Of a stretch of 64,000 nucleotides of DNA, positions 1 through 7,994 are shown in pieces. The first letter of the stretch is position 1, and every line of letters begins with the position of its first letter. Location: positions 505,001-569,000 of the forward strand of contig NZ_AP024485.1 in assembly GCF_020886695.1 (NCBI RefSeq), in the 5' to 3' direction. The position numbers were made by a program, and so were the translations under genes. Below the pieces are notes generated by a model. That model was not told the origin of the DNA. It saw only the letters and a program-made list of their open reading frames with translations, and did no database searches. This DNA is from Pseudodesulfovibrio sediminis. GTDB lineage: Bacteria; Desulfobacterota; Desulfovibrionia; Desulfovibrionales; Desulfovibrionaceae.

Positions 1-2
1 TA

Positions 3-644
3 TCCGGTGGCTTTGAGTACAAGCGTCCTGAGTCTCGATCTCCCGAATCCAGCACATTACAATCATTAGCAAAAGCATATGACAGAATGGGCTACAAAAT
101 TGGCATGTTGTCAAATGAGGAAGCAGAGACATTAAAGGATGCCGGCATCACGCCCCCTCAATGGCAGAGTACGGCCGAGAGAGTGCCCTACTCGATCATC
201 AGAACGGAATCGGGTGACGATATCGGATTCATACGTTTTCCCAGTCTCCCCAAAGGGGTTGATATTCCATCTGCAAGAGTAATAGAGGAAATATCAAAGA
301 CTATCGAAAGAGAACAACCACATGTTCGCCTTGTTGTCGCCCTTTCTGATTGGGGATGGATCGGAGAACAGAAGTACCTTCAAAAAAATCCACAAGTTGT
401 ACCGGATTTTCTTTTAGGGAGCGGAATAGGTTCAGGTATTAACGGACGACCACTGGCTGATGGACGCTGCGTCTGGGTACGTCCGTATGATCGAGGACGA
501 AGTGTCGCCAAAATCGAAATTTTTTCCTGGCCAAATCGTAAAAATCCAATTGCCTGGCAAGGCGCGAAGAACTATAAGACGAGTTCAATCGGATTGAACG
601 ACACATACAAGAGCAATCCAGAAGTAGAAGCGATATTCCAGTAG
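3..644 (+). CDS. Partial gene, C-terminal part of a possible UshA/5'-nucleotidase-like protein
   Basis: The reading frame is open to the window edge: codons continue upstream of the first internal ATG at 87, so the true start lies outside the window. About 213 residues are visible, ending in TAG. The segment around residues 105-125 (LVVALSDWGW, then PDFLLGSG) and the later WVRPYDRGRS resemble the C-terminal end of periplasmic UshA-like metallophosphoesterase proteins that occur in Desulfovibrio, some as selenoproteins. This identification is from memory of the motif pattern and is tentative. No metal-binding motif is visible in the part present. It precedes dapA by about 40 bases, with no terminator between. 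Confidence 0.5.
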   Translation, partial: SGGFEYKRPESRSPESSTLQSLAKAYDRMGYKIGMLSNEEAETLKDAGITPPQWQSTAERVPYSIIRTESGDDIGFIRFPSLPKGVDIPSARVIEEISKTIEREQPHVRLVVALSDWGWIGEQKYLQKNPQVVPDFLLGSGIGSGINGRPLADGRCVWVRPYDRGRSVAKIEIFSWPNRKNPIAWQGAKNYKTSSIGLNDTYKSNPEVEAIFQ

Positions 645-686
645 CGCCTACTTTCGAAGAATAATTAACTGCAGAAGGAGATGACA

Positions 687-1571
687 ATGGAATTCAGAGG
701 AGCCTTTACCGCCCTCTCGACGCCATTCACCGCTGACGGTGAAATTGATGAAGCGAACTTTCGCGACTTCATTGAATGGCAAATCGAACAGGGAATTGAT
801 GGGTTGGTGCCTTGTGGCACTACAGGCGAAGCAGCGACCATGTCCCACTCAGAACAGGGGCGCATCATCAAAATTGCCGTTGAACAGGCCAAAGGACGTG
901 TCCCCGTCATTGCCGGCGCTGGTTCAAATTCCACCAAAGAGGCCATTGAGCTGACCAAGATGGCCAAAGAAGCCGGGGCGGATGCGGCGCTTCAGATTAC
1001 GCCTTACTACAATAAACCCACTCCTGGTGGTCTGGTAGAGCACTTCAAGGCTATCGCCAAAGAAGCATCCATGCCTATCGTTCTGTACAATGTTCCTGGG
1101 CGCACCGGACTGAACTGCCTTCCGGCTCACCTCAAGGCCATTGTCGATGCCGTACCAGAAGTTGTCGCTATCAAGGAAGCCACTGGCAACCTGAGCCAGG
1201 CAGCACAGGTCATTGAGGAATGCGGCAAGAACTTCAATCTCATGTCAGGTGATGATTTTACCGTGCTGCCTCTCCTCGCTGTCGGTGGATGTGGCGTCAT
1301 CTCAGTTACTTCAAACATCATGCCTGCTGCCATGAGCAATATGTGCAAGGCCTTCTTTGACAAAGATCATGAAAAAGCCATTGACCTGAGTCTGCTTATG
1401 GCTCCGGTAAACCGCGCCATGTTCTTGGAAACAAATCCCATTCCGGTCAAAACTTCTTTGAAAATGATGGGTATTTTTAAAGAAGCAACTTTCCGTCTGC
1501 CCATCGTTCCCCTGCAGGAAGAAAACAAACCCAAACTGGAAGCTGTCCTCAAGACCGCTGGTGTTTTGTAA
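687..1571 (+). CDS. dapA: 4-hydroxy-tetrahydrodipicolinate synthase
   Basis: DapA condenses pyruvate with aspartate semialdehyde, the first committed step of lysine and meso-diaminopimelate synthesis in the cytoplasm. The 294-residue length is typical. Visible family residues are the GTTGE segment (Thr45/Thr46), the catalytic Tyr134 in YNVPGRTG and the Schiff-base Lys163 in AIKEATG. I chose the ATG at 687 because AAGGAG ends at 680, giving a 6-base spacer. The ATG at 681 directly abuts the ribosome binding site and is unlikely. It is followed at once by a strong terminator, so it is the last gene of its transcript. Confidence 0.95.
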   Translation: MEFRGAFTALSTPFTADGEIDEANFRDFIEWQIEQGIDGLVPCGTTGEAATMSHSEQGRIIKIAVEQAKGRVPVIAGAGSNSTKEAIELTKMAKEAGADAALQITPYYNKPTPGGLVEHFKAIAKEASMPIVLYNVPGRTGLNCLPAHLKAIVDAVPEVVAIKEATGNLSQAAQVIEECGKNFNLMSGDDFTVLPLLAVGGCGVISVTSNIMPAAMSNMCKAFFDKDHEKAIDLSLLMAPVNRAMFLETNPIPVKTSLKMMGIFKEATFRLPIVPLQEENKPKLEAVLKTAGVL

Positions 1572-1577
1572 ATATAA

Positions 1578-1606
1578 AAGCCCCTGTTTTAACAGGGGCT
1601 TTTTCG
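1578..1606 (+). terminator. Rho-independent terminator of dapA
   Basis: The arms AGCCCCTGTT and AACAGGGGCT form a 10-base-pair hairpin starting seven bases after the dapA stop, followed by a run of T. Confidence 0.9.
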
Positions 1607-1615
1607 TCATCTCCG

Positions 1616-1643
1616 AAAGGGACGGTCAATTGACCGTCCCTTT
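1616..1643. repeat. 28-base perfect palindrome after dapA terminator
   Basis: AAAGGGACGGTCAA is followed immediately by its exact reverse complement, with no loop, and the T run extends two bases further. It sits directly behind the dapA terminator and in front of the convergent ppaC. It can act as a second, bidirectional terminator. The zero-length loop is unusual for a terminator, so a protein-binding or cruciform role is an alternative. Confidence 0.75.
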
Positions 1644-1736
1644 TTATTTGATATTGTCGTGATTGGAAAGCTGACATGCGTGATTTCGTAACCGATTGAA
1701 TACCATGTCGCACACGTTCATCTTGAATTGAAGACG

Positions 1737-1769
1737 CAAAAAAGCCCGCCAGCACAACGCTGACGGGCC
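1737..1769 (-). terminator. Rho-independent terminator of ppaC
   Basis: On the minus strand the arms GCCCGTCAGCG and its partner CTGGCGGGC surround a short loop and are followed by TTTTTTGCG. It lies 34 bases after the ppaC stop and ends the long minus-strand gene run. Confidence 0.85.
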
Positions 1770-1802
1770 GATACTTTGCGCTAATCAATCAGATCGCTTC
1801 AA

Positions 1803-2723
1803 CTAGGCTTCGAAAGCCTTGATGAAGTTCGGGGCAACCTGTTTCTTACGGCTCATGACGCCATCAAGGTAAACAGGAGCACCATCGGTAGCAACACCGA
1901 AAGCCTTCTCAACGACAGAGGTGTCGTCAGAAGCGATGAGCATTTCGGAGCCTTCTTTCATGATGTCGGTCAGCAGCAGGAAAACGGAGTGACGGCCGTC
2001 AGCCTTGACCTTTTCAATTTCAGCCTGAAGAGCTTCCTTGTGAGCGTCCAGCATGGACAGGTCAACAACTTCCAGCTGGCCAATGCCAACTTTGTTGCCG
2101 GACATATCGAAATCTTTGTAATCACGGAAAACCAGCTCGTTGGGGGTAGCACCATCAACAGCGGACTTAACTTTAAACATTTCCATGCCCAGAGCCATGA
2201 CATCATCAACACCAGCGATCTTGGCAAGAGCTTCAACAGCAGCCTTATCAGCATCGGTGCAGGTAACGGACTTGAACATGACGGTGTCGCTCAGAATGGC
2301 ACACAGCATTGCACCAGCGATGTTGGCCGGAATTTCAATGTTGTAGAAGTCGTACATGCCTTTCAGAACGGTACAGGAACAGCCCACGGGCCAAACCCAC
2401 ATTTCCAGAGGTCCCGAAGTCTCGACATCACCCAGCTTGTGGTGGTCGACAACAGCGAGGAGCTCGCCCTTGTCCAGATTGTCAATGGTCTGAGAAACGT
2501 CAGTGTGGTCAACCAGAATGATCTGCTTGTCAGTAGCATCAGTGACGATCTCAGGAGTAGCACAGCCGAACTTTTCGACTACGAAGACAGACTCAGGAGC
2601 GAGTTCGCCCTGAACAATTGCCTTGGCTTCCATGCCACGCTTGGAAAAAAGATCCGCGGTACCGATCGCAGCTGCGACGGTGTCAGTATCAGGGTTTTTG
2701 TGTCCAACAACCAAAATAGCCAT
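1803..2723 (-). CDS. ppaC: Manganese-dependent inorganic pyrophosphatase, family II
   Basis: It hydrolyses pyrophosphate to phosphate, which in a sulfate reducer pulls ATP sulfurylase forward by removing the pyrophosphate formed during sulfate activation. The 306-residue protein shows the family II metal ligands His8, Asp12 and Asp14 (GHKNPDTDT), Asp72 in VDHTD, the DHH motif at 93-95, and the C-terminal substrate motif SRKK. No CBS insert is present, so it is the short constitutive form. AGGAGG lies just upstream of the ATG. It is the last gene of the minus-strand run that begins at pyrG and is followed by a terminator. The Mn/Co dependence is family knowledge. Confidence 0.95.
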   Translation of the reverse strand: MAILVVGHKNPDTDTVAAAIGTADLFSKRGMEAKAIVQGELAPESVFVVEKFGCATPEIVTDATDKQIILVDHTDVSQTIDNLDKGELLAVVDHHKLGDVETSGPLEMWVWPVGCSCTVLKGMYDFYNIEIPANIAGAMLCAILSDTVMFKSVTCTDADKAAVEALAKIAGVDDVMALGMEMFKVKSAVDGATPNELVFRDYKDFDMSGNKVGIGQLEVVDLSMLDAHKEALQAEIEKVKADGRHSVFLLLTDIMKEGSEMLIASDDTSVVEKAFGVATDGAPVYLDGVMSRKKQVAPNFIKAFEA

Positions 2724-2818
2724 ATCTAATCCTCCTAAATTGAATTGTCCTTATCCTAAGGAAATCGTGCCTTGAAAATAGAATGTGACGAATATCACAA
2801 CCTATCTCAACTGCCAAG

Positions 2819-3516
2819 CTAAAAACACCTATAAAGGGAGAAAACAACAAAAAGGATGATCCCTGTTGCCAGAACGGCATATGCACGTTTTACTCGTAAC
2901 GCCATTAATCCGCCCAGGCTAGCAATAATCCAAAGATGAGCCCATTGAATATTCAAAGAGGCAACCAACCCTGGATACAGGGAAAAAGCGAACTCAAGAA
3001 GGACCTTGAGTATGAGAATAGCCACGAAGAAAACACCCCATGAGATAAGGAATGTCCTTGCTAGTGAACGAAGTATCAATGTACCAGGCAGATTGGGCTT
3101 TTCTGGCTTCCGTACCCAGTTGAGAAGCTTGTTGTAGCTCATTCGTTCACTGTCTCGTATCCACCCTTCTGCCAGCGTCCCAAGCCCGGCCAAGGGCATG
3201 CTTGCAAATAGAATGACCATGATCTGAGCTGGCTGGACAAAACCCAAATAGGTTGTCAGCGAAAGTGCCGAAAAGGTCGCAGCAGTAAGATGAGGAGGAA
3301 TAAATGACCCGACAGGAATCAGATCAAGCCAGAAAAGTTCAAAGAAAATGGCAATGTTGAGGCTGACGGTATATTCCCCTGTAAATACACCCCAGAAAAA
3401 ACCGACAACCAGTGGGCGCTCAAGAAGGCCAAGACTTATGGAGTAACGAAAGAGAGAAAAGAGAGCAAAAAAAAAGCGACCAGGGAAAACCAGGCTATAG
3501 GACTATCCAAGGACAT
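2819..3516 (-). pseudogene. PTS mannose/fructose/sorbose-family EIIC, frameshifted at a T9 run
   Basis: EIIC is the membrane channel component of mannose-type phosphotransferase systems. The ATG at 3516 lies three bases after the EIIB stop and reads 26 codons (MSLDSPIAWFSLVAFF...) to a TAA at 3438-3436. The family-like sequence continues in another frame: FALFSLFRYSISLG, LLERPLVVGFFWG and FTGEYTVSLN, on to the stop at 2819. The switch falls on nine T of the coding strand (A run at 3467-3475). Ten, or seven, would give one open frame of about 232 residues, normal for EIIC. It may be a true mutation, transcriptional slippage, or an assembly error. Several hydrophobic segments remain intact. Confidence 0.8.
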
Positions 3517-3518
3517 GA

Positions 3519-3983
3519 TTAAAACCTCGCCTGGATCGGGTCATTGGGTACACATCGGAAATCGAGCTCCACGCCCTTTCGATTCAGATGACGAAGACAG
3601 GTTTCATCTTCATCGGATAGAGCGACACTGGGGGAAACCTGTTTCTTGCCAGGACTGTAGTGGACATTCCCAATATTCAGAACAGAAAAATCAAAACCGG
3701 AATCAAAAGCTCTTTTGGCATCAGCACAGCTGGAAAAAAGGATGATGATGTCATCTGTGCTTCCGTCTGAACGCGAACCGTTAACAGCTTCTGTGAGCGT
3801 CTCTACAGTGACAAAAGAGCTCTCAACGGTACCGGGAATGGCGAGCGACATGATTTCTTGCTGGAGAACGTCGTTAGCTAATTCATCGTTAGCGACAATA
3901 ACGTTTTTCGCACCAATATACGGCAACCAGGTTTCAATGATCTGACCGTGAATCAAGCGATTGTCTATACGAACAAGAAGCAC
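3519..3983 (-). CDS. PTS mannose/fructose/sorbose-family EIIB
   Basis: A cytoplasmic phosphocarrier of 154 residues that normally passes phosphate from EIIA to the sugar crossing EIIC. The N-terminus MLLVRIDNRLIHGQ carries the family signature with the phosphorylated His at residue 12. I chose the GTG at 3983 because AGGG sits eight bases upstream and the family motif begins right there. A longer frame from 4079 would overlap EIIA heavily and has no family similarity in its extension. It begins 10 bases after the EIIA stop and ends three bases before the EIIC start, so the three are co-transcribed. Confidence 0.9.
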   Translation of the reverse strand: MLLVRIDNRLIHGQIIETWLPYIGAKNVIVANDELANDVLQQEIMSLAIPGTVESSFVTVETLTEAVNGSRSDGSTDDIIILFSSCADAKRAFDSGFDFSVLNIGNVHYSPGKKQVSPSVALSDEDETCLRHLNRKGVELDFRCVPNDPIQARF

Positions 3984-3993
3984 GGTACGAACC

Positions 3994-4431
3994 CTATTTT
4001 TTTGCTTTTTTGCGCAACATGGCGCCCGCAACTTTAATGCCCTGCTGGCCTGCTGATTCAGCAGTCGCAGCCAACGCATCCAATGTCATGTCACGGGACT
4101 GCAGAGTGGCAACCACCATGGGCAGGTTTACACCGGTGATCACTTCGAGATTTTCGGATTTCATAAGCGAAAGACTCATGGTCGTTGGCGAGCCACCAAA
4201 AAGGTCAGTCAAGGCCATGACGCCTTTTCCCTGTTCCACAGACTGGATGGCAGACCTGATGGATTCCATGGTTTCATCAACACCTTTGTTGACGTCCACA
4301 CCAATAGCCAAACAGTTTTCCTGCTTGCCCATGACGGTCTCGGCCGCTGCCAGGAGCGATTCCCCGAAAGTGCCGTGAGTGACAAGAACCACGCCGACCA
4401 TTGCTTTTGTATTGCCAGACTTTGCAGTCAT
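3994..4431 (-). CDS. PTS mannose/fructose-family EIIA
   Basis: A 145-residue cytoplasmic phosphocarrier that takes phosphate from HPr. The VVLVTHG segment places the phosphorylated His at residue 19. The segment TDLFGGSPTT is the second family signature. The start follows the rapZ stop by three bases. An internal Met at residue 11 is an alternative start closer to the usual family N-terminus. No HPr or enzyme I gene lies in the window, so the phosphate source is elsewhere on the chromosome. Confidence 0.9.
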   Translation of the reverse strand: MTAKSGNTKAMVGVVLVTHGTFGESLLAAAETVMGKQENCLAIGVDVNKGVDETMESIRSAIQSVEQGKGVMALTDLFGGSPTTMSLSLMKSENLEVITGVNLPMVVATLQSRDMTLDALAATAESAGQQGIKVAGAMLRKKAKK

Positions 4432-4434
4432 GAA

Positions 4435-5316
4435 TTATCCAAGTTCCATATGTCTGTGTTCGATCGACATACTATACCCTTTTTTCTTCAGGGCCGCCAG
4501 TACCGACTCAGCCTCCGCAACGGACCTGTGGCGCCCTCCGGTACATCCGATGGCAAGGGTAATACGATATCGACCTTCATCAGCGTACAGTGGGAGAAGG
4601 TAGCTGATGAAATCAGTAAAACGGGTATCAAATTCTTTGCCCACATCAGAGCCAAGCACATATCGTTGGACTTCTGAGTCCAGTCCGTTCAGTTGCTTTA
4701 ACTTTTTGTCAAAATACGGGTTCGGTAAAAAGCGAAGATCAAAGACGAGATCTGCTTCAGTGGGCACACCGTACTTGAAACCAAAGGTCACAATATGCAC
4801 GCGCATCCCGCGACCGGCTTCTTCCAGAGCAGTCCACTTGGTTTGAATGACCCGCCGAAGATCGTGAATGGAATAATCAGAGGTATCAAGAACCATGGCA
4901 GCATCAGTTCGAATAGGAGCCAGGAGTTCTTTTTCCTTCTCCAACGCCTGCTCCAATCCAAGCTTCTTGCTTTCAAGCGGATGCAGCCGCCTGGTCGTAG
5001 CGTACCGGCGCACCAATTCACCCATTTTTGCCTCAAGAAAGAGGACTTGTGGTGAAATGCCGATATCGGCAAAATCCTTTATAGCCTGATCCCATCCAGC
5101 AAGAAACTCCAACTGACGGAGGTCCATACCCAGGGCAAGGCCACGATATTCATTATCGAATTTGAGTATGAGATCCGCAATTTTCGGGGACATTTCCGAG
5201 GGAAGCCCATCAATACAAAAAAAGCCCAAATCTTCAAAGACCTTGAGCGCAGTAGATTTACCGGCTCCGGAAAGGCCGGTGACAATGACGACGGGAAAAG
5301 GATTGGCAATCGTCAT
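4435..5316 (-). CDS. rapZ: RNase adapter protein RapZ
   Basis: RapZ is a nucleotide-binding adapter. In E. coli it binds small RNAs and guides RNase E to control glucosamine-6-phosphate synthase, so it tunes cell-envelope precursor supply. The 293-residue length is typical. The Walker A motif GLSGAGKST is at residues 14-22 and the conserved C-terminal motif GCTGGRHRSV is near residue 260. It lies between ptsN and the EIIA gene, the classical rpoN-hpf-ptsN-rapZ neighbourhood. Whether the E. coli RNA partners exist in this lineage cannot be told from this sequence. Confidence 0.93.
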   Translation of the reverse strand: MTIANPFPVVIVTGLSGAGKSTALKVFEDLGFFCIDGLPSEMSPKIADLILKFDNEYRGLALGMDLRQLEFLAGWDQAIKDFADIGISPQVLFLEAKMGELVRRYATTRRLHPLESKKLGLEQALEKEKELLAPIRTDAAMVLDTSDYSIHDLRRVIQTKWTALEEAGRGMRVHIVTFGFKYGVPTEADLVFDLRFLPNPYFDKKLKQLNGLDSEVQRYVLGSDVGKEFDTRFTDFISYLLPLYADEGRYRITLAIGCTGGRHRSVAEAESVLAALKKKGYSMSIEHRHMELG

Positions 5317-5334
5317 GAAAGAGCAACCATTGGG

Positions 5335-5784
5335 TTAAACACTTTTGAGAAGCCCCCACAAAGCCTCGCTCCCCTCGGCCTCATGAAATGCCCGACGGAA
5401 GGATTCGTCTTTGAGCAGACGAGAAATATGCGCCAGAACTCGGAGGTGCATACCTGCCACCTGTTCAGGAGCCAGAACAACAAAAAATATCGTGCATGGT
5501 TTGTGATCCAAAGCATCAAATTCAATACCGGTCTCACTGCGACCGACAATAACAATGACGTTTTCCAGATCTTCCAGTTTGCCGTGAGGGATAGCTATAC
5601 CATCACCAATGCCGGTAGTACCGAGTTTTTCACGTTCGAAAAGGACACGGACCGCCTGGTCCGTGTCCATTTCTGGATATTGTATGCCCACAGGGGCGAT
5701 AAGTTCTTTCAACACATCCGATTTGGATTCGGACGTCAATACGGGAAGGACAAGCTCCTTCGCCAAATAGTCACCAAGTTTCAT
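5335..5784 (-). CDS. ptsN: PTS nitrogen-regulatory EIIA component
   Basis: A 149-residue phosphoacceptor of the regulatory PTS branch. It transports no sugar and instead controls potassium uptake, sigma-54-linked functions and other targets, depending on phosphorylation. The active-site segment GIGDGIAIPHGK puts the phosphorylated His at residue 67. The stop codon is 18 bases before rapZ and the start is two bases after the hpf stop, so translation is probably coupled. Position directly in the rpoN cluster supports EIIA-Ntr over a fructose-type EIIA. Confidence 0.92.
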   Translation of the reverse strand: MKLGDYLAKELVLPVLTSESKSDVLKELIAPVGIQYPEMDTDQAVRVLFEREKLGTTGIGDGIAIPHGKLEDLENVIVIVGRSETGIEFDALDHKPCTIFFVVLAPEQVAGMHLRVLAHISRLLKDESFRRAFHEAEGSEALWGLLKSV

Positions 5785-5786
5785 AT

Positions 5787-6329
5787 TTAGTTTCCAGGGT
5801 CGATCAGTCCGTAATCGCCATTTTTTCTTTTATAGATTACATTTACGCCCTCAGTTTCCGCATTGCGAAAAACCAGGAAATCATTTTCAAGTACATCAAG
5901 TTGCATGGCTGCTTCGTCAACGGACATGGGCTTGGGCACATACTCATCCGTACCGACGATGGTAGGCACAGCTTCCGGAACGAGGTCCTGGAAGGACAAG
6001 ACACTCATCTGCCCCATCTTGTTTGCACGCGCTTTCCTGATACGGCTCTTCTGCTTTTCGCGCATCTTTCTGAGTTGGGCTTCCAGCTTGTCGAGAACCA
6101 TGTCAATAGTCGCATACATGTCCTCAGAGGCCTCATAGGCCGATATGTGAATGCCATCCGAATTCAGAATTACATCCGCCATATGGCGAAACTTTTCGAC
6201 CAGCAAATTGACCTGGAGATCGGCTTCCGAATCAGAAACGTATTTGGCGACCTTTTCAAAACGCTTTTCTGCGTAACCCTTGAGATGATCAGACGGCTCA
6301 AAGTTCTTGAAAGTGAAGCTGATGTTCAT
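5787..6329 (-). CDS. hpf: Ribosome hibernation-promoting factor, long form
   Basis: It binds the decoding region of resting ribosomes and dimerises them into inactive 100S particles. At 180 residues this is the long form: an N-terminal S30AE domain (about 1-100) and a C-terminal dimerisation domain (about 120-180) with the VLENDFLVFRNAETEGVNVI and YGLIDPG segments. The two are joined by a charged, basic linker. It lies 40 bases after rpoN and two bases before ptsN, as in many proteobacteria. Confidence 0.93.
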   Translation of the reverse strand: MNISFTFKNFEPSDHLKGYAEKRFEKVAKYVSDSEADLQVNLLVEKFRHMADVILNSDGIHISAYEASEDMYATIDMVLDKLEAQLRKMREKQKSRIRKARANKMGQMSVLSFQDLVPEAVPTIVGTDEYVPKPMSVDEAAMQLDVLENDFLVFRNAETEGVNVIYKRKNGDYGLIDPGN

Positions 6330-6369
6330 ACGCTGCCTCCTGGTTTAGAGTGCGGCAAACCGTACTGGT

Positions 6370-7779
6370 TTAGAAGTACTGCTTGCGTTTCGAAGAAGAA
6401 GGAATACCCATTGCCGAACGATATTTGGCGACTGTGCGCCTGGCGATGTTTACCTCAAGCTTTTCCTTGAGTTCATCCCCAATCTTTTCGTCACTGAGCG
6501 GTTTCTTCGTGTCTTCTTCTGCTATCATTTGCTTGATAAGCGCCTTGACGCTTTCTGAACCCACCTGCGAACCATCATCCAGTTCCAGGGCAGAATTAAA
6601 GAAGAACTTTAACTCAAAAATCCCATACGGAGTTGAGACATACTTACTAGTAGTAATACGGCTCACCGTGGATTCATGCATCTCAATATCCTCAGCTACC
6701 TCCTTGAGGATCAGGGGTTTGAGCTTTGTCACACCCTCCTCGAAAAAGGCTCGCTGGAAGCGGACAATGCTCTCAACTACTTTATACAATGTTCTCTGCC
6801 GCTGGTACAGACTTTTCATCAACCATGCGGCAGATCGCATCTTTTCCTGAAAATACTCTTTTTCCTTGCCCGCTGCACCCTGCATGGAATCCATGTAGAA
6901 GGTGTTCATCTGCAACCGCGGCATGCCGTCCTCGTTCAAGATGATGACGAACTCCTCACCATACTTGTAAACAAACACATCCGGGCTGACATAATGGGGC
7001 TCGGTACTGGAAAAATTGGTTCCCGGCATGGGATCAAGGGTCTGCATGAGGTCAAGATAACTCTTGAGCTCATCCATGGAGATCTTGAACTTGCGGGCAA
7101 GGGGCTTGTATCGATTCTTCTCAAGGTCTTCCAGATGATCTGTGACCAACGAGACAAGAATGGGGTCCGTGTACCCAAGGACCTCCATCTGAACGAGCAG
7201 ACACTCCTGCGGAGTGCGTGCGCCAATGCCTATGGGATCAAGGCGTTGGATGCGTGAAAGAACGTATTCAATCTCCTCTTCGGTGGCTTGCACCATGGAT
7301 TGAATCTCTTCCATTGAGGCCTGAAGATAGCCATTGGTATCAACGTTACCAAGGATGATCTCACCGATAGCCAATTCGTGTTCGGAAAAATTCGAGAGAC
7401 GCATCTGCCAGTTGAGATGCCCTTCAAGAGACGGCTTGGAAGCCAATCTGGCCTCAAAAGACATACCCTCTTCCGGCATTTCCGCGTCACGGGCTGCAGA
7501 CTGCTTGGAGGTGCTGGAGAATTCGCCTAGATAATTCTCCCAATCCGCATTGCGAACCAGCTCTTCTTCGGCCTGAGATTCTGTCATCGCCTCTGAGGAA
7601 TCAGAAACATCAGCCTCGGTTTCGCTCTCATCGAGAAAAGGATTCTCCATGAGTTCCTGCTGCACTGTTTCGAGCAATTCCAATCGCGAAAGCTGCAACA
7701 GCTTGATAGCCTGCTGCAACTGCGGTGTCATAACCAGTTGCTGAGAGAGCTTAAGCTGTTGTCTGAGTTCCAATCCCAT
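6370..7779 (-). CDS. rpoN: RNA polymerase sigma-54 factor
   Basis: The alternative sigma factor that reads -24/-12 promoters and needs AAA+ activators. All regions are visible in the 469 residues: region I, rich in Gln and Leu (LKLSQQLVMTPQLQQAIKLL), an acidic region II at about 50-90, the core-binding domain, the helix-turn-helix with HESTVSRITTSKYV, and the C-terminal RpoN box ARRTVAKYR. The start is well placed by region I, although the ribosome binding site is weak (AAGG). A 215-base gap separates it from lptB, so it may have its own promoter. Confidence 0.96.
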   Translation of the reverse strand: MGLELRQQLKLSQQLVMTPQLQQAIKLLQLSRLELLETVQQELMENPFLDESETEADVSDSSEAMTESQAEEELVRNADWENYLGEFSSTSKQSAARDAEMPEEGMSFEARLASKPSLEGHLNWQMRLSNFSEHELAIGEIILGNVDTNGYLQASMEEIQSMVQATEEEIEYVLSRIQRLDPIGIGARTPQECLLVQMEVLGYTDPILVSLVTDHLEDLEKNRYKPLARKFKISMDELKSYLDLMQTLDPMPGTNFSSTEPHYVSPDVFVYKYGEEFVIILNEDGMPRLQMNTFYMDSMQGAAGKEKEYFQEKMRSAAWLMKSLYQRQRTLYKVVESIVRFQRAFFEEGVTKLKPLILKEVAEDIEMHESTVSRITTSKYVSTPYGIFELKFFFNSALELDDGSQVGSESVKALIKQMIAEEDTKKPLSDEKIGDELKEKLEVNIARRTVAKYRSAMGIPSSSKRKQYF

Positions 7780-7857
7780 TATTTATGCCTTGAGCTGTAT
7801 GCAATTTATTTTTTGATACAAATCTTCATTTATGTAGATTTACTATGCCACAATCAA

Positions 7858-7895
7858 CTGACAGAAGCAAGAATATTCTTATAAACTACTGTCAG
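7858..7895. promoter_or_regulatory. Nested inverted repeats in rpoN leader region
   Basis: CTGACAG at 7858-7864 is mirrored by CTGTCAG at 7889-7895, and between them lies the 12-base palindrome AAGAATATTCTT (7869-7880). There is no T run, so a terminator is unlikely. On the minus strand the structure lies about 80 bases upstream of the rpoN start, where an operator could sit. No regulator is identified. Confidence 0.4.
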
Positions 7896-7994
7896 CATTA
7901 ACGATATACGATACAAAATCTGACATGAAAAAAGTGTACCAACGATTCACCATTGTGTAAATCGACAATACGTAAAACTTGTGTGGAGAGATGA

